Shown piece by piece: positions 9,583-19,114 of a stretch of DNA of 64,000 bases. The notes beneath the pieces were generated by a model, which made no database searches, was not told the DNA's origin, and saw only the letters and a list, made by a program, of their open reading frames with translations. A program made the translations under genes and the position numbers. The stretch lies in assembly GCA_002813285.1 (NCBI GenBank), contig PHTZ01000001.1, forward strand, positions 3,285,501 through 3,349,500. The letters run 5' to 3'. This stretch comes from Flavobacteriaceae bacterium MAR_2009_75 (GTDB taxonomy: Bacteria; Bacteroidota; Bacteroidia; Flavobacteriales; Flavobacteriaceae). Position 1 is the stretch's first letter, and each line of letters opens with the position of its first letter.

Positions 9583-9616
9583 AAAAAGGATAAGCTGTAT
9601 AGCTTATCCTTTTTTT
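9583..9616 (+). terminator. Intrinsic terminator of the ribosomal operon
   Basis: A perfect 14-base stem, built on AAGGATAAGCT paired with AGCTTATCCTT, surrounds a GTAT loop and runs into a stretch of T. It ends the ribosomal-protein transcript 24 bases after rplQ. A near copy occurs at 10380-10410. Confidence 0.9.
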
Positions 9617-9629
9617 GAATATTGAAATT

Positions 9630-10343
9630 ATGAACTCAAAACTCTTATCATTTTTATATTTTACAATTGTGCTTAATGCAGTAGGTTACGCGCAAGCTGG
9701 TCAAATAGTAGCATCAGGTAATGGAGTGAACAATTTCACTGAAATTTCTTCCTATACCTCAGGTATTTGGTCTCAAACTAGTAATAGTGAAGCGGTCTAC
9801 CAAGTAATGGGCTCACCATTTCTTTTTGAGGATTGGAAAACAAAAAGTATTCTTGTTGCTAAAAACAATAAGAAATTTAAACTTTCGAAAGTCAATTACG
9901 ATGCCAAGCTTGATCAAATAGTAGCTAAAATTTCTAACGATTCGATTTTTTATTTTAATCCTGCGGGTATTGAACAAGTACTAATCAATAACAGGGTTTT
10001 TGAACGTTATTTGGATCCAGAATTGGAGCGAAACAGTTATTACGAGGTAATTGCAGCTGCTGAGAATACTAAATTATTAAAAAGATTTACCAAAGTCGTC
10101 AAAGAGGGTATGGTAAACCCTATGACGCAAAAGAAGCAAACTCGAGATAGTTATATGCTGCAAGAAAAGTATTTTGTTCTAGATGAAGGCAAGGTTAACG
10201 AGCTTAAGCTAAAGAGAAAGAGAATACTTAAGTTATTTGACGAAAAGGCAACCAGGGTTAGCGAATACATCAAGGAAAATCATTTGTCGGTAAAAGATGA
10301 CAAAGATTTAAGAAAAATTTTTAATTACTATGAGTCTATTTAA
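9630..10343 (+). CDS. Exported protein of unknown function
   Basis: About 237 residues from the ATG at 9630; a longer frame from a TTG at 9615 would begin inside the terminator and is less likely. The first 22 residues form a signal peptide (MNSKLLSFLYFTIVLN, cleavage near YAQA). The mature part is mixed alpha/beta with a charged lysine-rich C-terminal half (KKFKLSK, ELKLKRKRILKLF). No catalytic motif or named domain was recognised. It stands alone between the ribosomal operon and carA, flanked by two nearly identical terminators, which could mean insertion or duplication. A periplasmic or surface role is inferred from the signal only. Confidence 0.75.
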   Translation: MNSKLLSFLYFTIVLNAVGYAQAGQIVASGNGVNNFTEISSYTSGIWSQTSNSEAVYQVMGSPFLFEDWKTKSILVAKNNKKFKLSKVNYDAKLDQIVAKISNDSIFYFNPAGIEQVLINNRVFERYLDPELERNSYYEVIAAAENTKLLKRFTKVVKEGMVNPMTQKKQTRDSYMLQEKYFVLDEGKVNELKLKRKRILKLFDEKATRVSEYIKENHLSVKDDKDLRKIFNYYESI

Positions 10344-10379
10344 ATTTTTTTCCCATAAAACCACAGAATGAACTCTTCC

Positions 10380-10410
10380 AAGGATAAGCCTTATAGTTTG
10401 TCCTTTTTTT
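10380..10410 (+). terminator. Intrinsic terminator after exported protein gene
   Basis: AAGGATAA at 10380-10387 pairs with TTTGTCCTT before a seven-base T run, with one G-T wobble. The sequence closely resembles the terminator at 9583-9616 (shared AAGGATAAGC and TCCTTTTTTT). Confidence 0.65.
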
Positions 10411-10415
10411 ATGTT

Positions 10416-10423
10416 TAATTTTG
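10416..10423 (+). promoter_or_regulatory. Candidate -7 promoter box for carA
   Basis: TAATTTTG matches the Bacteroidota -7 consensus TAnnTTTG and lies 22 bases before the carA start. No well-spaced -33 TTG is visible, so support is partial. Confidence 0.35.
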
Positions 10424-10445
10424 AAAATTAGAAATAGGAACACAC

Positions 10446-11567
10446 ATGAAATATCGATCTAAAAGAAAAGCACTAGTATTATTAGCGGATGGTACCATTT
10501 TCTACGGGAAAGCTGTAGGTGATAAAGAAGGTACCGCTTTTGGTGAGGTCTGTTTTAATACGGGAATGACCGGTTACCAAGAAATTTTCACCGATCCATC
10601 ATACTTTGGTCAATTAATGGTGACTACCAATGCTCATATTGGAAATTACGGTACCAATGAAGAAGAGGTTGAATCAGATTCAGTAAAAATTTCCGGATTA
10701 ATCTGTAGAAATTTTAGTTATGAATATTCTAGAGAACTAGCCGATAAAAGTTTGCAACAGTTTCTAGATGATAACCAATTGTTTGCCGTATCAGATGTTG
10801 ATACGCGTGCTTTGGTCAGTTATATTCGTGACAATGGGGCGATGAATGCTGTAATTTCTACTGATGTCAATAACATTGAAGATTTAAAAAAACGGTTAGC
10901 CGAAGTTCCTAGTATGGAGGGGCTCGAGCTTTCATCAAAGGTTTCTACTAAAGAGCCTTACTTTGTTGGTGATGAAACTTCCAATTTCAAGATAGCTGCT
11001 TTAGACATCGGAATTAAAAAGAACATTCTTAGAAATTTGGTCAAAAGGGGTGCTTATGTCAAGGTCTTCCCATACAATGGCACTTTTGAAGAGATGAATT
11101 CTTGGGGTGCAGATGCTTACTTTATTTCTAATGGTCCTGGCGATCCTGAGCCATTGGTTGATGCTATCAAGGCAGCAAAAAGTATGATTGCAAGTGGTAA
11201 ACCGGTTTTCGGTATTTGCCTAGGTCATCAGATAATAGCGTTGGCAAACGGTATTTCAACTTACAAAATGCATAATGGCCATAGGGGAATCAATCACCCA
11301 ATTTTAAATCTAATTAGTGGTAAAGGTGAAATTACTTCACAGAATCACGGTTTTGCGATTAATCGAGAAGAGACCGAAGCAAATAAAAATGTTGAAATAA
11401 CTCATGTGCATTTGAACGATAAAACGGTCGCCGGTATTCGTATGACCGATAAAGATGTGTTTTCTGTTCAATATCACCCAGAAGCCAGCCCTGGGCCGCA
11501 TGATGCAGATTACCTTTTTGATCAATTTTTTGACCTTATAAAAAATAAATCGGCACAAACGGTATAA
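10446..11567 (+). CDS. carA: Carbamoyl-phosphate synthase small subunit
   Basis: A 373-residue glutamine amidotransferase subunit that hydrolyses glutamine and delivers ammonia to CarB for carbamoyl phosphate, feeding arginine and pyrimidine synthesis. The N-terminal CPSase small-chain domain spans about residues 1-140 (GEVCFNTGMTGYQEI). The class I GATase domain follows, with nucleophile Cys258 in FGICLGHQ and the His344/Glu346 pair in QYHPEASPGPHD. Length is typical. It is a single gene here; carB is not adjacent. It lies downstream of its own candidate -7 box. Confidence 0.97.
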   Translation: MKYRSKRKALVLLADGTIFYGKAVGDKEGTAFGEVCFNTGMTGYQEIFTDPSYFGQLMVTTNAHIGNYGTNEEEVESDSVKISGLICRNFSYEYSRELADKSLQQFLDDNQLFAVSDVDTRALVSYIRDNGAMNAVISTDVNNIEDLKKRLAEVPSMEGLELSSKVSTKEPYFVGDETSNFKIAALDIGIKKNILRNLVKRGAYVKVFPYNGTFEEMNSWGADAYFISNGPGDPEPLVDAIKAAKSMIASGKPVFGICLGHQIIALANGISTYKMHNGHRGINHPILNLISGKGEITSQNHGFAINREETEANKNVEITHVHLNDKTVAGIRMTDKDVFSVQYHPEASPGPHDADYLFDQFFDLIKNKSAQTV

Positions 11568-11634
11568 GGTTAAGTGATCGTTATTTCCTAGCAAAATTAC
11601 AGCCAGCACTAGGCTTTGTGCGGGTATGGTTTTG

Positions 11635-11642
11635 TATATTTG
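11635..11642 (+). promoter_or_regulatory. Candidate promoter for eno
   Basis: TATATTTG fits the Bacteroidota -7 consensus TAnnTTTG, with TTTG at 11615-11618 as a possible -33 element, spaced slightly short. It lies 43 bases before the eno start codon. Confidence 0.4.
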
Positions 11643-11652
11643 TTAACCTTGA

Positions 11653-12978
<1,326 letters not shown>

Positions 12979-12995
12979 ATTTTTGCTGTTTTACT

Positions 12996-13046
12996 AAAAA
13001 AAATGCCTTTCTCTTCAAATTTCGGTGATGAGAAAGGCTTTTTTTT
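12996..13046 (+). terminator. Intrinsic terminator after eno
   Basis: GCCTTTCTC (13005-13013) pairs perfectly with GAGAAAGGC (13030-13038), preceded by eight A and followed by eight T, so it could act in both directions. Confidence 0.9.
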
Positions 13047-13102
13047 GGTCTAATCATAAAGTTTACTTACCTTTTTCGGGTAATCGTTAACATAAAATTT
13101 GG

Positions 13103-14638
13103 ATGAATAATTTTCTTTTTGTTGCTGCTGAAAACGATGCCATAGCTGATTGCAAGGCTGGTGGTATGGGTGATGTGGTTCGTGATGTGCCCCGCGAAAT
13201 TGCTAGGCGAGGCGATAAGGTGCATGTAGTGGTTCCAGCTTATTCCCGATTACATCTCAACGGTACCTTTCGTACCAACTTGCATTTTAGAATGCGTGGT
13301 ATTGACTATACAGCAGAACTTTATGCCGTAGCTCCAAAAAAAGAATTCGAAAATATCATTCATTATGTAATTCATCACTCTGAGATTAAAGAGGGGGGTA
13401 TTGCACATATATATCATGACGATCCTACCGAGCCATTTTTTAATGATTTCATAAAATTCATCATATTCAATACGGCGGTTGCAGAGGCGGTCAAAATGGG
13501 CGCTTTTGGTGATTTAGATATTGTTCATATGCACGATTGGCATTCTAGTGCCATGTTGTTTTTAAAAACGTATCATCCTGAGTATACTATACTAAAGAAA
13601 ATGCGATATGTGTACAGTATTCACAATTTGGCAATTCAGGGTATACGACCGTTTTATGATAACTACGCATCGGTACACAATTATTTTCCTGAAATTCAGC
13701 TCGATCATGAAACGTTAAAGGATCCGAGGTATCAAGATTGTATAAACTTAATGGCGGTGGGTATTCGTTTGGCTGATGCCGTTCATACGGTTTCCCAAGC
13801 TTACAAAGAAGATGTGTTGTTGCCTAGTGCGCGCCCTGAATTCGTTGGCGGTGAAAGTCTTGAGAACGATCTTCGAAATGCTGAAAATGAGGGAAGATTG
13901 TTCGGTATTCTCAATGCTTCCAATTATACGAATGTACGTCAGGCAGAGAAGGGTCTATTATATCGAAACACCGTTAAAGCTTTGTTCAGATGGTTGCAAG
14001 ACGAATCAAAAAAATACAAAGCTGATTTCTTGGCCCATACCGGCGAGAAAATTATGGAGTTTGTCAATAATAGGCCAAGATTTATAGTGTCAAGTGTCGC
14101 TCGCCTAACTGAGCAAAAATTCTATTTTTTCATGAGATCTCCTGAATCCTTTGAGAAAATCTTGTATAGGCTCCAAGAAGTGAACGGAATTTTTATGCTA
14201 TTGGGTACAGGAGACCCTGATTACGAGCAACTCTTTCGTGAGATGAGTTACAAGCATAAAAACTTTATTTTTACCAACGGTCAATCCGAAGACTTGATTG
14301 ATAGCATGTACCTAGAGACTGACCTTTATTTTATGCCCAGTCTTTTTGAACCTTGTGGAATAAGTCAGATGTTGGCTATGAGAAACGGCAACCCATGTTT
14401 AGTGCATCATACAGGTGGGCTAAAAGATACCGTCGAACATATGAAAACCGGTTTTGCTTTTGATGGGAACACATTTAATGCGAAATTAGATGATATGGTC
14501 GCCAAATTCGATGAGGCTCTTAACGTCTGGGAGCATGACCAAGCCAAATGGAAAAAAATAAAGGCTAACGCCAAAAAAATGAGATTCACTTGGGAAAAAT
14601 CGTTAGATGAATATTACGAAAAACTCTACTTGTTGTAA
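13103..14638 (+). CDS. Glycogen/starch synthase (GT5 family)
   Basis: A 511-residue glycosyltransferase that probably transfers glucose from a nucleotide sugar to alpha-1,4-glucan. The N-terminal GT5 domain carries KAGGMGDVVRDVPREIARRG, the KxGG substrate loop (residues 18-21), and VHMHDWHSSAML. The C-terminal GT1-like half has SVARLTEQK, MPSLFEPCGISQ with the conserved glutamate, and HHTGGLKDTVEH. It is slightly longer than classic GlgA. There is no adjacent glgC or glgB, so nucleotide-sugar preference is not clear from context. Confidence 0.87.
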   Translation: MNNFLFVAAENDAIADCKAGGMGDVVRDVPREIARRGDKVHVVVPAYSRLHLNGTFRTNLHFRMRGIDYTAELYAVAPKKEFENIIHYVIHHSEIKEGGIAHIYHDDPTEPFFNDFIKFIIFNTAVAEAVKMGAFGDLDIVHMHDWHSSAMLFLKTYHPEYTILKKMRYVYSIHNLAIQGIRPFYDNYASVHNYFPEIQLDHETLKDPRYQDCINLMAVGIRLADAVHTVSQAYKEDVLLPSARPEFVGGESLENDLRNAENEGRLFGILNASNYTNVRQAEKGLLYRNTVKALFRWLQDESKKYKADFLAHTGEKIMEFVNNRPRFIVSSVARLTEQKFYFFMRSPESFEKILYRLQEVNGIFMLLGTGDPDYEQLFREMSYKHKNFIFTNGQSEDLIDSMYLETDLYFMPSLFEPCGISQMLAMRNGNPCLVHHTGGLKDTVEHMKTGFAFDGNTFNAKLDDMVAKFDEALNVWEHDQAKWKKIKANAKKMRFTWEKSLDEYYEKLYLL

Positions 14639-14758
14639 TATTTACAATTTGCACTCAAAAAGTGTTGTTAATATAGGGTGAAAGGTCTTTGTATAATTGT
14701 AATGATTGCCCTTTTTTCTTAATTTTATCGCCCACTTAAAATCAAGTAAATACTACAA

Positions 14759-16045
14759 ATGTCAGATAAAGCTACTTTAGAGTACAACGGCCAGAAATAT
14801 GAATTTCCTGTGATAACAGGTTCTGAAAATGAACATGCTATAGATATCAAATCTTTGCGTGCTGTTACCGGAGGAATGATAACTATTGATCCAGGTTATA
14901 AAAATACCGGTTCATGTGAAAGTGCAATAACTTTTTTAGATGGTGAAAAAGGCATTTTACGATATCGGGGTTACTCCATTGAAGAATTAGCGGAAAAGGC
15001 CGATTTTCTTGAAGTGGCATATCTTTTGATTTTTGGAGAGTTACCGAACAAACAAGAACTTGAAAAGTTCCATAAGGATATTAAGGAGGAGTCTCACGTA
15101 GATGAGGAAATGAAGAAAATTTTAGATAGTTTTCCGAAATCTGCTCATCCGATGGGGGTATTGTCTTCGCTGACAAGTGCGTTGATCGCTTTCAATTCAT
15201 CGACCGTAGACGTGTCGTCAGAGAAAGATATGTACGAGGCTATTGTTCGAATTTTGGCAAAATTTCCGGTCCTTGTAGCTTGGACACTTCGTAAGAAAAA
15301 GGGACTGCCACTAGATTATGGTGATGATAGCCTTGGTTATGTCGAGAACATACATAAAATGATGTTCAAGAAACCGAACCAAACTTATCAAAAAAATGAT
15401 ATTGTAATCAATGCATTAGATAAACTTTTAATCCTTCATGGAGATCATGAGCAGAACTGTTCCACATCGACCGTTCGAATCGTGGGTTCTTCACATGCAG
15501 GTCTTTTTGCATCGCTTTCTGCCGGTATATCGGCACTTTGGGGGCCTTTACATGGTGGGGCCAATCAGGCGGTACTAGAAATGTTAGAAGCAATAGAGGC
15601 CGATGGAGGCGACACTAAAAAATATATGGCCAAGGCCAAAGATAAACAAGACCCGTTCAGGTTAATGGGCTTTGGTCATAGAGTTTATAAAAACTTTGAT
15701 CCACGTGCCAAGATTATTAAAAAAGCGGCAGATGAGGTTTTAGGAGATTTAGGTATAGATGATCCTATTTTAGATATCGCTAAAGGACTTGAGAAAGAAG
15801 CTCTTGAAGATCAGTATTTTGTTGATAGAAAACTATACCCGAATGTTGATTTTTATTCAGGTATTATTTATCGTGCCTTAGGTATACCAACGGAAATGTT
15901 TACTGTGATGTTCGCATTAGGGCGTTTACCGGGTTGGATCGCGCAATGGAGAGAAATGAGACTGAGAGGTGAGCCAATAGGTAGACCGAGACAGGTTTAT
16001 ATCGGTGAACCGGAAAGATCTTTTGTAGAGGTTGGTAAACGCTAA
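14759..16045 (+). CDS. gltA: Citrate synthase
   Basis: A 428-residue citrate synthase of the type II (hexameric, Gram-negative) length class, condensing acetyl-CoA and oxaloacetate at entry to the TCA cycle. Signature pieces: TGSCESAITFLDGEKGILRYRG, the His-bearing LHGDHEQNCST and GPLHGGANQAVLEML, and the catalytic FGHRVYKNFDPRA with active-site His and, later, Asp. It is monocistronic, with a terminator 18 bases after the stop. Confidence 0.98.
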   Translation: MSDKATLEYNGQKYEFPVITGSENEHAIDIKSLRAVTGGMITIDPGYKNTGSCESAITFLDGEKGILRYRGYSIEELAEKADFLEVAYLLIFGELPNKQELEKFHKDIKEESHVDEEMKKILDSFPKSAHPMGVLSSLTSALIAFNSSTVDVSSEKDMYEAIVRILAKFPVLVAWTLRKKKGLPLDYGDDSLGYVENIHKMMFKKPNQTYQKNDIVINALDKLLILHGDHEQNCSTSTVRIVGSSHAGLFASLSAGISALWGPLHGGANQAVLEMLEAIEADGGDTKKYMAKAKDKQDPFRLMGFGHRVYKNFDPRAKIIKKAADEVLGDLGIDDPILDIAKGLEKEALEDQYFVDRKLYPNVDFYSGIIYRALGIPTEMFTVMFALGRLPGWIAQWREMRLRGEPIGRPRQVYIGEPERSFVEVGKR

Positions 16046-16063
16046 GTTTACAAACAAAATTTT

Positions 16064-16100
16064 AATGGTCCTTTCATTTTTTGAAAGGATCATTTTTTTT
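16064..16100 (+). terminator. Intrinsic terminator after citrate synthase
   Basis: AATGGTCCTTTCA and TGAAAGGATCATT pair over 13 bases with one G-T wobble around a T-rich loop, followed by eight T. Confidence 0.88.
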
Positions 16101-16111
16101 CCGCCAAATAC

Positions 16112-16119
16112 TACCTTTG
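16112..16119 (+). promoter_or_regulatory. Candidate -7 box for the DDAH-type gene
   Basis: TACCTTTG is an exact fit to TAnnTTTG and lies 19 bases before the start codon. No clear -33 element is seen. Confidence 0.38.
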
Positions 16120-16138
16120 TTCTCTAAAATCTAAGAGT

Positions 16139-17050
16139 ATGCTTCGATTGAATGTCAATGATGAAATTTCTCGTTTACGGTCTGTTGTATTAGGTATTGC
16201 CGAAGGCAATGGGCCGATCCCAAAGCCGGAGGAAGCCTATGACCCCAAATCTTTAGAGCATATTTTGGCAGGCACCTATCCAAAAGAAGAGGATATGGTG
16301 AAAGAGATGAATGCCTTTGCCAAGATTTTTGAAAAATATGGCGTTAAGGTCTATCGACCGGAAGTGATTGAAGGCTGTAACCAGATTTTTTCACGAGATA
16401 TTGCATTTGTCATCAAAGACAAGTTGATAATAGCCAATATCTTACCGGATAGGGAGAAAGAGGTGGAAGCCATACTTCATGTATTGGAAGAAATTGATGA
16501 AGATAATATTCTACGCCCGCCTTTTGAAGTACATGTTGAGGGGGGAGACGTAATGCCTTGGAACGATTATATTTTTGTAGGAACTTATACTGCTGAAGAT
16601 TACCCGAATCAAATTACGGCTCGCACGAATAAAGCTGCGGTCGAATTTATTACTGCGCATTTTCCTGATAAAAAAGTAAAATCTTTTGAATTGCGAAAAT
16701 CGACCAATGCCATTGAAAATGCCTTGCATCTCGATTGTTGTTTTCAACCTCTCGGTAAAGGTAAGGCCATACTCCATAAAAACGGGTTTCTGGTAGAGGA
16801 GGAATATCAATGGTTGGTTGATTTCTTTGGAAGGGAAAATATTTTTGAGATAACTTCTGATGAAATGTACCGTATGTTCAGCAATGTATTTTCCATTTCA
16901 CCCGAAGTTGTTGTTTCCGAAAAGGGATTCGACCGATTGAATAGCTGGTTGAGAGATTGTGGGTTTACGGTAGAAGAAATTCCCTATTCCGAAATTTCTA
17001 AGCAAGAGGGCTTATTGCGTTGTAGTACCTTGCCGTTGGTAAGAGATTAG
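16139..17050 (+). CDS. Dimethylarginine dimethylaminohydrolase / arginine deiminase family hydrolase
   Basis: A 303-residue member of the guanidino-group-modifying superfamily, which hydrolyses arginine-type substrates through a catalytic Cys-His-Glu/Asp set. Seen here: FSRDIAFVI (substrate Asp), HVEGGDVMPW, LHLDCCFQPL with the catalytic His, and a C-terminal Cys in GLLRCSTLPLVRD. Substrate (arginine, methylarginine or relative) cannot be told from sequence. It converges with the ACT-domain gene and lies near ctlX and an Lrp regulator, suggesting arginine/citrulline turnover. Confidence 0.85.
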   Translation: MLRLNVNDEISRLRSVVLGIAEGNGPIPKPEEAYDPKSLEHILAGTYPKEEDMVKEMNAFAKIFEKYGVKVYRPEVIEGCNQIFSRDIAFVIKDKLIIANILPDREKEVEAILHVLEEIDEDNILRPPFEVHVEGGDVMPWNDYIFVGTYTAEDYPNQITARTNKAAVEFITAHFPDKKVKSFELRKSTNAIENALHLDCCFQPLGKGKAILHKNGFLVEEEYQWLVDFFGRENIFEITSDEMYRMFSNVFSISPEVVVSEKGFDRLNSWLRDCGFTVEEIPYSEISKQEGLLRCSTLPLVRD

Positions 17051-17454
17051 TTGTCGGTATAATTTTTAGATAGATCGGTCAAAATTATTATAGCCTTTTC
17101 ACCTACGTTATGGTTGACAAATATATGATCGTGATGAAAACCCGCCACAACATTGCAGCTAATTCCGTGCTTGGCCAATTCTGTAGCAAAAATAGCCGTA
17201 AGACCTACTGCTTCGAGAGAAGAATGTACTTGAAGACTTATCCATGAAGCGATAAAGCCGTAAGTTATATGCATCGCGTCCGCCTTTTCTTTTTCTAATA
17301 TGAGGGTTACTCCTTCCTTTTCCCTAAAAAAACCGATAATGTCTTGAGTAGGTATTTGTCTCTTGTTGTCGATTTTAGCGAATATGTATTTGCCCTCGTT
17401 AAGCCTTGGTTGTAATGAACGAACTAGTTTTGATAAGTCGGTTTCTCCTGACAT
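17047..17454 (-). CDS. ACT domain-containing protein (COG3602-like)
   Basis: A 135-residue cytosolic protein matching the small ACT-like family with an N-terminal segment (SKLVRSLQPRLNEGKYIFA) and a C-terminal ACT-type fold (SLEAVGLTAIFATELAKHGI, VVAGFHHDHIFV). Such domains often bind amino acids; no function is established. It is convergent with the DDAH-type gene and shares four bases with its end. Its neighbourhood suggests amino-acid sensing, which is inference only. Confidence 0.8.
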   Translation of the reverse strand: MSGETDLSKLVRSLQPRLNEGKYIFAKIDNKRQIPTQDIIGFFREKEGVTLILEKEKADAMHITYGFIASWISLQVHSSLEAVGLTAIFATELAKHGISCNVVAGFHHDHIFVNHNVGEKAIIILTDLSKNYTDN

Positions 17455-17526
17455 AGAATTTTAATTTGGCATGGTTAAACTACGAATAAGTTTGGTCGCT
17501 AGAATGCTTTACGATATGAAAAGCAC

Positions 17527-17534
17527 TAATTTTG
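17527..17534 (+). promoter_or_regulatory. Candidate -7 box for ctlX
   Basis: TAATTTTG fits TAnnTTTG and lies 22 bases upstream of the ctlX start. A matching -33 element is not convincing. Confidence 0.35.
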
Positions 17535-17556
17535 CAATCTAAATTTTGAGATACTA

Positions 17557-18483
17557 ATGCAGATTACCGATACTATTTTAATGATTCGCCCGGTCAATTT
17601 TCGAATGAATGAGCAAACGGCAGTGAATAACTATTTTCAAGAAGACCTAGATTTAAAAAATGCAACAATAAATCAAAAGGCGCAAGAAGAGTTCGATGCA
17701 TTTGTAAAAGTACTTCGAGATAAAGGTGTAAATATTATCGTGGTAGATGATACTCCTGAACCGAATACTCCTGACTCCATATTCCCTAATAACTGGATTT
17801 CGTTTCATGCGGACGGCACTGTGGCCTTATATCCGATGTTCGCTGAAAATAGGCGAAATGAACGACGCGAAGACGTGCTTGATATTCTTGAAGAAAAAGG
17901 ATTTCAGATTGAAAATGTTGTTGACTATACTTCGGCGGAAGAAGAAGAAGTTTTTCTTGAATCTACGGGTAGTATGATTTTAGATCGTGTTAATGAGAAA
18001 GCATATTGTGCTTTATCTGAGCGTGCTAGCGAAGAATTATTTATTGAATTTTGTGAAGATTTTGAATTTACACCTGTAGTTTTTTCTGCAAATCAATCTG
18101 TAGATGGTAAAAGAAAACCAATCTATCACACCAATGTTATGATGTGTCTAGCAGAGACATTTTCGGTCATATGTCTTGATGCGATCGACGACAAAAAAGA
18201 GAAGAAAAATGTACTCAATCATCTGAGGCAAGACGGTAAAGAGGTTATTGCGATAAATGAAATACAAATGCACCATTTTGCAGGTAATATGATTCAGGTT
18301 GTGGGTACAAGCGAAAAACGCTATTTGGTAATGAGTTCAGCGGCCTATGGAAGTTTAACAAAAGACCAAATCGATAAAATTGAAAAAAACTGTGAAATCT
18401 TACATAGTGACCTTGAAACCATAGAAACTTGCGGAGGCGGAAGTGCCCGCTGCATGATGGCCGAGGTATTCTTGCCAAAATAG
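17557..18483 (+). CDS. ctlX: Citrulline utilization hydrolase CtlX
   Basis: A 308-residue guanidino-modifying superfamily member similar to CtlX, proposed to cleave citrulline to ornithine. Family features: MIRPVNFRMNEQTAVNNYFQ at the N-terminus, PDSIFPNNWISFH, the EVFLESTGSMILDR segment, His in MHHFAGNMIQV, and the catalytic Cys near the end in CGGGSARCMMAEVF. It is convergent with the lrp-type gene, 13 bases away. A rocD ornithine aminotransferase, often a neighbour, is not in this window. Confidence 0.9.
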   Translation: MQITDTILMIRPVNFRMNEQTAVNNYFQEDLDLKNATINQKAQEEFDAFVKVLRDKGVNIIVVDDTPEPNTPDSIFPNNWISFHADGTVALYPMFAENRRNERREDVLDILEEKGFQIENVVDYTSAEEEEVFLESTGSMILDRVNEKAYCALSERASEELFIEFCEDFEFTPVVFSANQSVDGKRKPIYHTNVMMCLAETFSVICLDAIDDKKEKKNVLNHLRQDGKEVIAINEIQMHHFAGNMIQVVGTSEKRYLVMSSAAYGSLTKDQIDKIEKNCEILHSDLETIETCGGGSARCMMAEVFLPK

Positions 18484-18488
18484 GTAAG

Positions 18489-18506
18489 ACCTTTTATTAT
18501 AAAGGT
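18489..18506. terminator. Hairpin between ctlX and lrp-type gene
   Basis: ACCTTT and AAAGGT pair around a TATTAT loop between the convergent genes, overlapping the stop codon of the minus-strand gene. There is no clear T tract, so it is a weak bidirectional terminator candidate. Confidence 0.4.
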
Positions 18507-18958
18507 ATTGCGTACGAATGTTTGATGACGCCCATTACAAAAGTACTGTGAACACTACCGATATTTTTGATCGATCCTAAATCGTTGATGACGAAAGACT
18601 GATAGTGTTTCATGTCTCTTACCACTATTTTCAATAAAAAATCATAATCACCCGAGACATTATAGCATTCAGTCACTTCTCTTAAAGAAATAATATCTTG
18701 AACGAATTGATTTCCAATTTTTTTAGTGTGTTGTTTTAAGGTAACGTGGCAGAATACGATAAAAGACTTACCGACTTTTTCAGCTTCCACTATAGCAACA
18801 TATTTATCGATAATCCCCTCTCTCTCCATACGTTTTATTCGTTCATAAACCGGTGTCGAAGATAAATGAACCTGTTCGGCGATCTCTTTGGTGGTAAGCT
18901 TACCATTGTTTTGAAGTATATCTAAAAGTTTAAGATCGATTTCGTCAAGTGCTATCAT
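18497..18958 (-). CDS. Lrp/AsnC family transcriptional regulator
   Basis: A 153-residue regulator. N-terminal winged HTH (residues 5-55: LDEIDLKLLDILQNNGKLTTKEIAEQ in pieces, then YERIKRMEREGIIDKYVAI) and C-terminal RAM/effector domain (YNVSGDYDFLLKIVVRDM, GVIKHSYAIPL). Lrp-type proteins sense amino acids and often control adjacent catabolic genes. Here it is convergent with ctlX and divergent from metE, so either is a plausible target. Confidence 0.93.
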   Translation of the reverse strand: MIALDEIDLKLLDILQNNGKLTTKEIAEQVHLSSTPVYERIKRMEREGIIDKYVAIVEAEKVGKSFIVFCHVTLKQHTKKIGNQFVQDIISLREVTECYNVSGDYDFLLKIVVRDMKHYQSFVINDLGSIKNIGSVHSTFVMGVIKHSYAIPL

Positions 18959-19083
18959 AGAAAATATATCTATTAGAGTAAGGGTGAAATATGGCTGTGT
19001 AGTTAATTAAACTTTTTAAATATACTATTATGGTTTTATATTCTTAATTAATTTTTAATATTAGTTTAAATAACTGCTATTTA

Positions 19084-19091
19084 TACATTTG
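19084..19091 (+). promoter_or_regulatory. Candidate -7 box for metE
   Basis: TACATTTG is an exact TAnnTTTG match 24 bases before the metE start, in a 156-base AT-rich divergent spacer. No cobalamin or SAM riboswitch core was recognised in the spacer. Confidence 0.4.
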
Positions 19092-19114
19092 ATAGAGTTT
19101 ATAAAATTAAAATA

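Noticed and set aside
16511-16810. Antisense frame of 99 codons in the DDAH-type gene
   Set aside because: The sense gene has catalytic motifs throughout; the antisense product is unrecognisable.
18959-19114. Riboswitch before metE
   Set aside because: The spacer is AT-rich; no B12 box, SAM core or stable multi-helix fold was seen.
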